This document shows, piece after piece, positions 8,611 through 15,278 of a stretch of 20,374 nt of DNA. The notes under the pieces were generated by a model. The model searched no databases, was not told the DNA's origin, and worked only from the letters and a program-made list of their open reading frames with translations. Source of the DNA: Mariprofundus sp. (GTDB taxonomy: Bacteria; Pseudomonadota; Zetaproteobacteria; Mariprofundales; Mariprofundaceae); NCBI GenBank assembly GCA_030951095.1, contig JAUZQI010000123.1, positions 1-20,374 on the forward strand, given 5' to 3'. Both the position numbers and the translations under genes were made by a program. How positions within the stretch are numbered: the stretch's first letter is position 1; the number at the start of each line of letters is the position of its first letter.

Positions 8611-9235
8611 GTGCGCCTCCTGTTTTATGATCAGCCTCTGCTGTTGTCAGGCGCGCAAAGATAACTGTTTTCTGCTGTTTGAAAAACTCAAGCGCGCCCT
8701 TCACCGCTTTGACCACGGCGCGCGGCGTAATCGTAGCACCGGTGAACTGGTCGAAATCGCCGCCGTCTTTTTTCACCTTCCACTGTTTACTACTGAGATT
8801 TTGACCAACAAAATCGGCCAGCCAGCCATCGTTTTTGACAATGCCATCGCCCAGCCCCGGCGTTTCCTGATGCTGAGTCACCCGAATAGCGAATACGCTG
8901 TCGTCCGGCCTGACTCCGACGAGAATGCGTACCGATCCGGAATATCCATCCGGCGCGACCACCTCCCATGCCATTCCGGCGATATGCCCCGCTGCATCTT
9001 TGGCTGGATAAATGACAACCGCTGCATCGTCTTGGCCTAGCGTGATTTTATCATTCTGCGGATCATTGCTATGCTCGGGCAATACCTGTTGCAGGGCCTG
9101 ATGCAGCGCCGCTTTCTGCGCAGCGGCAATCGGCTCGCGGGTGATGATATCGGTGGTCGCCAGCAAGACAGCCGCAATGGATGCCACCACAAACAGAGCA
9201 ATCACCATGCGAATCTGATCTTTATCCAGTTTCAT
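8603..9235 (-). CDS. rnfG: Rnf electron transport complex subunit G (covalent FMN protein)
   Basis: A membrane-anchored subunit with a single N-terminal helix (about residues 9-26) and a periplasmic FMN-binding domain, which passes electrons within the Rnf complex. The flavinylation motif is DQFTGAT at residues 162-168, so FMN would be linked to T168 by an ApbE flavin transferase; no apbE is in the window. The GLGDGI stretch at 127-132 is also typical. The 210-residue length is normal. Upstream, rnfD is separated by 145 bases containing a palindromic element, in contrast with the overlapping junctions elsewhere in the operon. The ribosome-binding site (AAGAG) is modest. Confidence 0.95.
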   Translation of the reverse strand: MKLDKDQIRMVIALFVVASIAAVLLATTDIITREPIAAAQKAALHQALQQVLPEHSNDPQNDKITLGQDDAAVVIYPAKDAAGHIAGMAWEVVAPDGYSGSVRILVGVRPDDSVFAIRVTQHQETPGLGDGIVKNDGWLADFVGQNLSSKQWKVKKDGGDFDQFTGATITPRAVVKAVKGALEFFKQQKTVIFARLTTAEADHKTGGAHE

Positions 9236-9249
9236 ACGTCACTCTTGAA

Positions 9250-9371
9250 CAACAATATGCTCCAATATCCTTGGGCGTGCTGCTTTAGCTGCGCCTTTTT
9301 TTTCTTCATGGTTTGTGCTGTATTGTTTGGCGCGGCTAAGGCCACACGTCCTAATACCGGGGCATAATGGA
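9250..9371. mobile_element. ~120-bp near-palindromic (MITE-like) element between rnfD and rnfG
   Basis: A long imperfect inverted repeat surrounds a 33-base loop (9296-9328). The inner arms are 9282-9295 and 9329-9342, 14 positions in which 12 pair in Watson-Crick fashion; the other two are G-U wobbles if read as + strand RNA and mismatches on the - strand. Pairing resumes with GGGCGTG (9273-9279) against CACGTCC (9345-9351), and then with an AATATGC-like end (9254-9260) against GCATAAT (9362-9368). Flanking TTGAA copies at 9245-9249 and 9372-9376 look like a target-site duplication. Removing the element and one TTGAA leaves 18 bases between rnfD and rnfG, as compact as the rest of the operon. 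No transposase is encoded. Confidence 0.65.
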
Positions 9372-9380
9372 TTGAAGCCC

Positions 9381-10478
9381 TCATGAGCCGCTCTTTTCCT
9401 TTTCATGCCCGTAGACGCGCGGACGGGAATAATGATCAATCAGCGGCACGGCGCAGTTCATCAGCAGCACCGAAAACATCGCGCCTTCCGGATAACCGCC
9501 GAAAGAGCGGATGCTCCAGGTGATAATGCCGCAGCCAATACCGAAGACAATCTGGCCATTGGGCGTGACTGGCGATGAGACCGGATCAGTAGCCATGAAA
9601 AAGGCGCACAGCATCAGGCCACCGGAGAACAGGTGGAACATCGGCGGGGTGAATTGATCGGGCGCAATGCTACTGAAAATAGCAGACAGCAACGCCACCG
9701 TACCGAGAAAAGCGAACGGGATATGCCAGGTGATACTGTGGCGGGCGAGCAGGAAAATGCCGCCGATCAGCAGCGCCAGCGCACTGGTTTCGCCAATACT
9801 GCCAGCTTCAAAGCCAAGGAAAGCATCGAGCACATTGTAGTGGTAGGCCGCCAGTGCATCGCCGACCGGCACGCCCATCGTGGCCTCGGTTTTAACCTGA
9901 CCGAGCGGAGAGGCCATCGAAATCGCATCCAGCCCCTGTTGCAAAACTACGGGCAGGGCATCGACACCGGCGAAAAACAGAGTCAGGCATTGGGAGAAAT
10001 CGTACAGATTCACAACAGGTGTTGCCGCGCCCATATGAATCGACATGGGAATAATCCAAGTCGTCATATTTAGCGGAAATGAAATCAACAGAATCACCCG
10101 CGCCGACAGCGCCGGATTAAAAATATTGTGGCCCAGACCGCCATATACCTGTTTACCCAGCACAATGGCAAAGATGGAACCGACCACAGCCATCCACCAC
10201 GGCGTTGCAGCCGGCAGGGTAAGCGCCAGAAACAGGCCGGTCAGCGCAGCGGAGTTATCCAGCAGCGCCGATAATGGCCTCTGCATCAGTTTCAAGCACG
10301 CCGCTTCGGTAAGCAGCGCCGTAACCATGCAGATCACAATCATCAACACCGATAGCCAGCCAAACAGATAAACGCTGAACAGGGAGGCGGGCAGCAGGGC
10401 GAGGATGACGGTGAACATCATCATGCGAATTGAATCACCACCGTGCGCGTGCGGAGAGCTAAGCATAATCAGCGGCAT
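9381..10478 (-). CDS. rnfD: Rnf electron transport complex subunit D (covalent FMN membrane protein)
   Basis: A polytopic inner-membrane subunit of the Rnf complex, related to NqrB, that carries a covalently bound FMN and takes part in ion translocation. The 365-residue protein begins SSPHAHGGDSI, typical of RnfD, and has about nine or ten hydrophobic helices. Conserved stretches include GGLGHNIFNPAL (113-124) and ATDPVSSPVTPNG in the C-terminal third. The expected flavinylation site reads DAISMAS (184-190). It fits the D-x-x-S/T-x-A-S/T pattern, but has Met where Gly is common and Ser where Thr is usual, so S190 would be the attachment residue. Its ATG overlaps the rnfC stop by one base (TAATG). 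Confidence 0.95.
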   Translation of the reverse strand: MPLIMLSSPHAHGGDSIRMMMFTVILALLPASLFSVYLFGWLSVLMIVICMVTALLTEAACLKLMQRPLSALLDNSAALTGLFLALTLPAATPWWMAVVGSIFAIVLGKQVYGGLGHNIFNPALSARVILLISFPLNMTTWIIPMSIHMGAATPVVNLYDFSQCLTLFFAGVDALPVVLQQGLDAISMASPLGQVKTEATMGVPVGDALAAYHYNVLDAFLGFEAGSIGETSALALLIGGIFLLARHSITWHIPFAFLGTVALLSAIFSSIAPDQFTPPMFHLFSGGLMLCAFFMATDPVSSPVTPNGQIVFGIGCGIITWSIRSFGGYPEGAMFSVLLMNCAVPLIDHYSRPRVYGHEKEKSGS

Positions 10479-12037
10479 TACTGTTTCTCATCGGGTTTGG
10501 TATTCGCAGCTGATTTCGCATCCTTGGCGGGGCTATTGCTATCGACTTTCGGCGGGTGGGTTTTGCGTACCCGCGAGCGCCGTGCCGCTTTTTCAGCCTT
10601 TTCGCACTCGATGCGGGCATCACGCGATTCCGAGCGTTTTCTGGATGCTTCGGCAAATGCCTGCTCACGACGTTCGAGCGCAAGCTGGCCTTTGCCATAA
10701 CGGAAATAATGCACCAGCGGGATATTCGACGGGCAGACATAAGAGCAACAACCGCATTCGATACAATCGAACAACTGATAGGATTCGGCCTTATCGAATT
10801 GATCTGATCTGCATTGATCGGCCAGCAGATTCGGCACCAGCGAAACCGGGCAAGCTTCACTGCAATGGCCGCAGCGTATGCACGGCTGCTCCACCGTATG
10901 TGCCGCCTTTATGGCGTTGCCACTTAATGCCAGCAGACCATTGGTTGATTTTACCACCGGAATATCCGGCCCCTTTAAACGCTCGCCCATCATCGGGCCG
11001 CCATGCACGATTTGCAGGCCGGTAAAATCCTCTAAACCCTGCCGGGCAAACAAACGACGCACCGGCGTTCCAATCCGAACCAGTAGATTGGCCGGATCGG
11101 GAAGAGCGTCGCCACTGAGCGTCACGATGCGTTCGGTCAGCGGTTTTCCCAATACGACGGCGTCATACAGCGCCTTGGTTGTTGCAACATTCTGGCAGAT
11201 CACCCCGACATGCATGGGTAATTTTCCAGCCGGAATTTCAAGGCCTGTCAGTGAATAGATGAGCTGCTTTTCGCCACCTTGCGGATAGCGGGTGGGCAAT
11301 TCCACCACACGCACATGATTCATATCATCCGCGTTCGCCAGAGCCTCATGCATGGCTGTAAGTGCTTCCGGCTTGTTATCTTCAATGGCAATGATGCCGG
11401 CAGATGCACCAACCATATGTTGGATGATGCGCATGCCGGTGAGGATGTCCTCGGTATATTCCGCCATCAAACGGTGATCGCTGGTTAGATAGGGTTCGCA
11501 TTCCACGCCGTTGAGAATCACCGTTTCAATCGGAAAGCGTTTATCGCGCACCAGTTTAATGAATGTGGGGAATACCGCGCCGCCGAGGCCCGCCAATCCG
11601 CACATGCGAGCGCGCTCGCGCAGCACGGCGGGATCGGTGTTCATCCAGTCGGTGATCGGTTCCAGTGTTTCATCCACAGCATCATCGCCATCGGTTTCAA
11701 TAAAAATAGATGCCATACCCATGCCAGAAGGGTGGGCGATGGGGTGTTCTTCGATTTTGACGATGGTGCCGGAAGTCGGCGCATGCACCGGTACGGAAAC
11801 ATAGCCTTTCGATTTGGCGATTTTCTGGCCGCGTAGCACCTTGTCCCCGATATGCACCAACGGCGAGCATGGCGCACCGATATGCTGCTTCATCGGCAGA
11901 ATGTGGACGGGTGCCAGTTCACAGATTTCAATCGGAGATGCGCCGGTTAGTTTATGTTGATCAGGATGAACGCCGCCGGGAAAGCTGTGCGCCATCATGC
12001 CCAAACGCTGGGCCAGATTCCTAAGCGTGGCCGGCAT
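10478..12037 (-). CDS. rnfC: Rnf electron transport complex subunit C (NADH- and FeS-binding)
   Basis: A peripheral cytoplasmic subunit that binds FMN and NADH and carries two [4Fe-4S] clusters. The N-terminus has the FPGGVHP signature, followed by a glycine-rich nucleotide/flavin region (CGLAGLGGAVFP, then GVECEPY). The cluster motifs are C386, C389, C392 and C396, and C425, C428, C431 and C435. A charged Ala/Lys/Arg-rich tail of roughly 70 residues follows, as in many gammaproteobacterial RnfC. I chose ATG at 12037 (519 residues) because an AAGGAGAG ribosome-binding site lies just upstream. An in-frame ATG at 12055 would place that site inside the coding sequence. The start lies within the 3' end of rnfB, a 17-base overlap. 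Confidence 0.95.
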   Translation of the reverse strand: MPATLRNLAQRLGMMAHSFPGGVHPDQHKLTGASPIEICELAPVHILPMKQHIGAPCSPLVHIGDKVLRGQKIAKSKGYVSVPVHAPTSGTIVKIEEHPIAHPSGMGMASIFIETDGDDAVDETLEPITDWMNTDPAVLRERARMCGLAGLGGAVFPTFIKLVRDKRFPIETVILNGVECEPYLTSDHRLMAEYTEDILTGMRIIQHMVGASAGIIAIEDNKPEALTAMHEALANADDMNHVRVVELPTRYPQGGEKQLIYSLTGLEIPAGKLPMHVGVICQNVATTKALYDAVVLGKPLTERIVTLSGDALPDPANLLVRIGTPVRRLFARQGLEDFTGLQIVHGGPMMGERLKGPDIPVVKSTNGLLALSGNAIKAAHTVEQPCIRCGHCSEACPVSLVPNLLADQCRSDQFDKAESYQLFDCIECGCCSYVCPSNIPLVHYFRYGKGQLALERREQAFAEASRKRSESRDARIECEKAEKAARRSRVRKTHPPKVDSNSPAKDAKSAANTKPDEKQ

Positions 12038-12605
12038 GTTGTTCTCTCCTTTCATGCGCCACCTGCGAACGTTTGGTGTCCGGCAACGGCCACGACCAAT
12101 GTTCCAGCAGTTCCGGTTTGGTGATCATATCAATGCAATCCACCGGACACGGTTCCACGCATAATTCGCAACCGGTACAGTGGTCTGTAATCACCGTATG
12201 ATACTGTTTTGGGGCACCGATAATGGCATCGACCGGGCACGCCTTGATGCACAGCGTGCAGCCGATGCACTCATCTTCACGTACAAATGCAAGACGCGGC
12301 GCGGCAGCTTCTTCTTCCACGGCTTTCGGCTCCACGCCCATCAGATCGGCAATTTGCAACATGGTGCGTTCGCCGCCGGGAACGCAGTGATTCACTTCTT
12401 CTGTGCCGGAGGCCACGGCGGTGGCATAGGGTTTGCAGCCCGGATATCCGCACTGACCGCACTGGGTTTGCGGTAATAAAGCATCGATCTTGTCCACCAT
12501 CGGATCGCCTTCGATATGGAATACTCTCTGGGCAATCGCCAGTACCAAACCGGCAACAAGCGCAAATGCGCCCAGGCTGGCCAGAGCATACAATAAACCG
12601 ACCAT
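12021..12605 (-). CDS. rnfB: Rnf electron transport complex subunit B (ferredoxin-like)
   Basis: The ferredoxin-interacting subunit of Rnf. The 194-residue protein has an N-terminal membrane anchor (about residues 5-25), then an Fe-S domain with C49, C52, C57 and C74 (in QCGQCGYPGC), and two ferredoxin-type [4Fe-4S] motifs at C113-C116-C119-C123 and C143-C146-C149-C153. This matches a short RnfB/RsxB. It lies three bases downstream of rnfA with no clear ribosome-binding site, so translation is probably coupled. Its 3' end overlaps rnfC. Confidence 0.95.
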   Translation of the reverse strand: MVGLLYALASLGAFALVAGLVLAIAQRVFHIEGDPMVDKIDALLPQTQCGQCGYPGCKPYATAVASGTEEVNHCVPGGERTMLQIADLMGVEPKAVEEEAAAPRLAFVREDECIGCTLCIKACPVDAIIGAPKQYHTVITDHCTGCELCVEPCPVDCIDMITKPELLEHWSWPLPDTKRSQVAHERREQHAGHA

Positions 12606-12608
12606 GAA

Positions 12609-13190
12609 TCAGACTTTAACCAGACCGGAGAAGCCCATAAAGGCCAGGCTCATCATGCCCGCCGTAATCAATGCCAGTGGCGAGCCCTTGAAGGCTGCCG
12701 GCACAGGTGAAACTTCAATGCGTTCGCGCAAACCGGCGAACAGAATCAATACCAGCGCAAAACCCATTGCAGCACCTCCGCCGTACAGGGCAGATGTCAG
12801 AAAGGTCTGTTTCTGCTGTACATTCAGGATGGCCACACCAAGCACAGCGCAATTGGTGGTAATCAGCGGCAAGAAGATGCCCAACCCCTGATATAATACC
12901 GGGCTGGTTTTGTGAATCATCATCTCGATAAACTGCACCAGAGAGGCAATGATCAAGATAAAGAAAATGGTTTGCAGGTAAAGCAGGTTCAATGGAATCA
13001 ACACATATTGCTGCACCAGCCATGATGCTGTTGAGGCCAGCGTCATCACAAACATGACGGCAAAAGACATGCCTATCGCCGTCTCCACTTTAGAGGATGT
13101 GCCCAAAAACGGGCAAATACCAAGAAACTTGGTCAATACAAAATTATTAACCAATACGGCAGACAGTAGAATCAGGGCAAATTCAGTCAT
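12609..13190 (-). CDS. rnfA: Rnf electron transport complex subunit A
   Basis: The first gene of the rnf operon, coding for an integral membrane subunit related to NqrE. The 193-residue protein has about six transmembrane helices and is recognisable from [17 protein letters not shown] at the N-terminus, [14 protein letters not shown] in the middle and [13 protein letters not shown] at the end, all close to E. coli RsxA. C26 and C114 correspond to the iron-sulfur ligands shared with RnfE. The start matches family members, but no Shine-Dalgarno sequence is visible before the ATG. The 163-base upstream region is the expected site of the operon promoter. Confidence 0.95.
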   Translation of the reverse strand: MTEFALILLSAVLVNNFVLTKFLGICPFLGTSSKVETAIGMSFAVMFVMTLASTASWLVQQYVLIPLNLLYLQTIFFILIIASLVQFIEMMIHKTSPVLYQGLGIFLPLITTNCAVLGVAILNVQQKQTFLTSALYGGGAAMGFALVLILFAGLRERIEVSPVPAAFKGSPLALITAGMMSLAFMGFSGLVKV

Positions 13191-13353
13191 GGCGACGGAG
13201 TATAGGGCGATGCGCTATCTGCGTACACCGCAGAAAAACCTTACTTTTTATGCACCCCGCCAGCCATTCAACGACCGGGCATAGTCCAAGTGTGCAAGGC
13301 TGACCCCGAAAGGCATGCCCTGATAGTATTGTGCGACAAAAAATATCACATTA
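13191..13353 (-). promoter_or_regulatory. Upstream region of the rnf operon (promoter location uncertain)
   Basis: This 163-base gap between aroK and rnfA holds no convincing gene. It should contain the rnf promoter. On the - strand a TATACT hexamer lies 12 bases before the rnfA ATG, with only a weak -35 match (TGTACG) 17 bases further up. An alternative is TTGAAT followed by an AT-rich TAAAAA stretch in the middle of the gap. Neither is strong enough to call. A short inverted repeat CTGCG-gtgta-CGCAG lies just upstream of the TATACT. Confidence 0.3.
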
Positions 13354-13893
13354 CTACTTTCGAAAAGCGTATATAAAATCAAGGATGGCTTGTAATGCTT
13401 CAGTTTTTTTCATGTCACCGCGCGGCAAGATAAAATCAGCACACTGTTCATAAAGTGGATAACGAATAGCAGCCAGTTCCTGCAGTTTTTTTAACGTGTC
13501 GCCAACCGCAATCAGTGGCCGGTTGCTGTCACCCTCAATGCGCCCTGTTAAAAATTCGGGGCTTGCTTTCAACCATATCACCGGCGGGTGCTGTTTAAGG
13601 ATGTGCATGTTTGTTTCAGACATCACCACCCCTCCACCTGTGGCAATCACTGAATGGCTGCCGACAATCTGACGCAAAGCCTCGGTTTCCATCTGGCGAA
13701 ATGCTGCCTCGCCATCCTGCTCAAAAATCTCCGGAATCGAACGCCCTGCCTGTTCAACAATGTAATCATCAAGATCAATCAACGGCAATTTCAGATTACC
13801 GGCCAGTCGCCTGCCAATACTGCTCTTTCCCGATCCCATCAGGCCGACGAGAATTGGACTGATCGACTGATTGTCTATTATCTGATCATCCAT
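13354..13893 (-). CDS. aroK: Shikimate kinase
   Basis: Phosphorylates shikimate with ATP in the chorismate (aromatic amino acid) pathway. It has the P-loop GLMGSGKSS near the N-terminus, the DLDDYI shikimate-binding stretch with its Asp pair, the ATGGGVV motif, and the RPL lid region (NRPLIAVGD). The 179-residue length from ATG at 13893 is normal for AroK. That start has a GGGGAG ribosome-binding site six bases upstream; longer in-frame starts exist up to 13935 but are less likely. The usual neighbour aroB is not here. Instead pilU is divergent, 137 bases away, and rnfA is downstream on the same strand. Confidence 0.95.
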   Translation of the reverse strand: MDDQIIDNQSISPILVGLMGSGKSSIGRRLAGNLKLPLIDLDDYIVEQAGRSIPEIFEQDGEAAFRQMETEALRQIVGSHSVIATGGGVVMSETNMHILKQHPPVIWLKASPEFLTGRIEGDSNRPLIAVGDTLKKLQELAAIRYPLYEQCADFILPRGDMKKTEALQAILDFIYAFRK

Positions 13894-14030
13894 TATGCTC
13901 CCCATGCGACCAACCACTGCGTCAGGAAACTGCAAACTGACGAGTGGAAATGCAAGCGCGACTATTGGGCAGGTAATATCCCGGTACAGGTTTTACTTCC
14001 TCTTTTTAGGAAAAACACAGGAGCATACTA
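13894..14030. promoter_or_regulatory. Divergent aroK-pilU intergenic region
   Basis: These 137 bases separate divergent aroK and pilU and must carry promoters for both, unless transcription enters from elsewhere. A TAATAT hexamer near 13976 could be a -10 element for pilU, but no good -35 is visible. A short inverted repeat TTCCT-ctttttA-AGGAA-like sequence occurs before pilU. The pilU ribosome-binding site is CAGGAG, nine bases before its ATG. Confidence 0.3.
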
Positions 14031-15200
14031 ATGACAGAAGAATTTTCAATCCGACAATTATTGAAGGTCATGGTCAAAAAGGATGCCTCCGACCTCTATC
14101 TAATGGTCGGTACGCCTCCGGGCTACCGGATCAACGGCGTCATTCACAGATTGGGAGAAAACAAGGTTAATTCTGCCACCATTGATCAGATGGCGAATGA
14201 GCTTATGAATGAGAAACAGAAAGCCGATTTTGCCATTAATATGGAAATGAACCTCTCCACAGCTATCGCCGGCCTAGGCAGGTTTCGCGTAAACATATAT
14301 CGCCAGCGTGGTAGTATCGGCATGGTAATTCGGCAAATCACCACCGATATCCCTACCCTGAATGAGTTAAAACTGCCGAATATATTTAAGGATATTTCCA
14401 TGAGCAAGCGAGGCCTGGTTTTAATGGTCGGAGCCACGGGATCCGGTAAATCCACTTCACTGGCCGCCATGGTAGACTGGAGGAACAGCAATCAGGCTGG
14501 CCATATTATCACCATCGAAGATCCGGTTGAATTCATGCACTCACACAAAAAATGTTTTGTCACCCAGCGTGAAGTAGGCTCCGACACCATATCTTTCCGT
14601 AATGCATTAAAAAACACGCTGAGGCAGGCACCGGATGTGATCCTTCTGGGGGAAATCCGCGAACGGGAAACGATGGAGCATGCCATTGCCTTTGCCGAAA
14701 CCGGCCACCTGGCCATGGCAACCTTGCATGCCAATAATTCCAATCAGGCGCTGGATCGCATACTAAACTTTTTCCCCGAAGAACAGCATCAACAGGTTTA
14801 TATGAATTTATCAATGAACCTGCGTGCCATTCTCTCTCAGCGACTGGTTAAAACTGTGGATGGGAAACGCGCTGCAGCCATCGAAATTCTCATCAATACA
14901 CCACGTATTGCTGACCTCATTCTTAAAGGTGATGTGGGTACCATCAAGGAAACGATGGAAGCGGGTGAACAGCACGGCATGCGCACCTTCGATCAAGCTC
15001 TGTTTCAGTTATGGGATAGTGGTAAAATATCAGAGATAGAAGCCCTGAGAAATGCAGATTCAGCCAATAATCTACGCCTTAAAATGAAAATGGCGACGAT
15101 TGAAGGATCAGGCGATGGCAATGATAAAACCAGCGTAGATGACATTCTACAGCACCATGGCGATGATGATGAAGGTGGCGGGGTTAAGCTGTCAATCTGA
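14031..15200 (+). CDS. pilU: Type IV pilus retraction ATPase PilU
   Basis: A hexameric cytoplasmic ATPase of the PilT/PilU branch that assists PilT in type IV pilus retraction. The 389-residue protein has an N-terminal PAS-like domain, a Walker A motif GATGSGKST (134-142), an Asp box TIEDPVEF (161-168), a Walker B region LLGEIRERETME (205-216) and a His box TGHLAMATLHANN. It is called PilU rather than PilT from the GEIRERETMEHAIAFAETGH stretch, the NADSANNLRLKMKM C-terminal region and an acidic tail (DDDEGGG). No pilT or other pilus gene lies beside it in the window. It converges with purL. Confidence 0.92.
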   Translation: MTEEFSIRQLLKVMVKKDASDLYLMVGTPPGYRINGVIHRLGENKVNSATIDQMANELMNEKQKADFAINMEMNLSTAIAGLGRFRVNIYRQRGSIGMVIRQITTDIPTLNELKLPNIFKDISMSKRGLVLMVGATGSGKSTSLAAMVDWRNSNQAGHIITIEDPVEFMHSHKKCFVTQREVGSDTISFRNALKNTLRQAPDVILLGEIRERETMEHAIAFAETGHLAMATLHANNSNQALDRILNFFPEEQHQQVYMNLSMNLRAILSQRLVKTVDGKRAAAIEILINTPRIADLILKGDVGTIKETMEAGEQHGMRTFDQALFQLWDSGKISEIEALRNADSANNLRLKMKMATIEGSGDGNDKTSVDDILQHHGDDDEGGGVKLSI

Positions 15201-15253
15201 CAAACCGGTTAACGTTATAAACAACGAGGCCAGTAAAGTACGGTCTCATTCAC

Positions 15254-15278
15254 AAAAAATCCGGTTGGCTACCCAACC
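15254..15278 (-). terminator. Intrinsic terminator of purL
   Basis: Read on the - strand, a six-base-pair stem GGTTGG/CCAACC (15273-15278 and 15263-15268) with a four-base loop is followed, after GGA, by six T residues (15254-15259). The purL TAG stop codon (15269-15271) lies in the loop, so the hairpin overlaps the end of the coding sequence. Stem length is at the short end for an efficient terminator. Confidence 0.6.

Noticed and set aside
9239..9439. Open frame of 66 codons on the - strand between rnfD and rnfG
   Set aside because: It overlaps the rnfD end and most of it is the palindromic element. It has no family resemblance or good ribosome-binding site.
10405..11025. + strand frame of 206 codons antisense to rnfC and rnfD
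   Set aside because: It lies wholly over well-supported rnf genes and looks like a codon-bias shadow.
7948..13190. Na+-translocating NADH:quinone oxidoreductase (Nqr) operon
   Set aside because: The ferredoxin-like B subunit and the FeS-containing C subunit define Rnf; there is no NqrA or NqrF.
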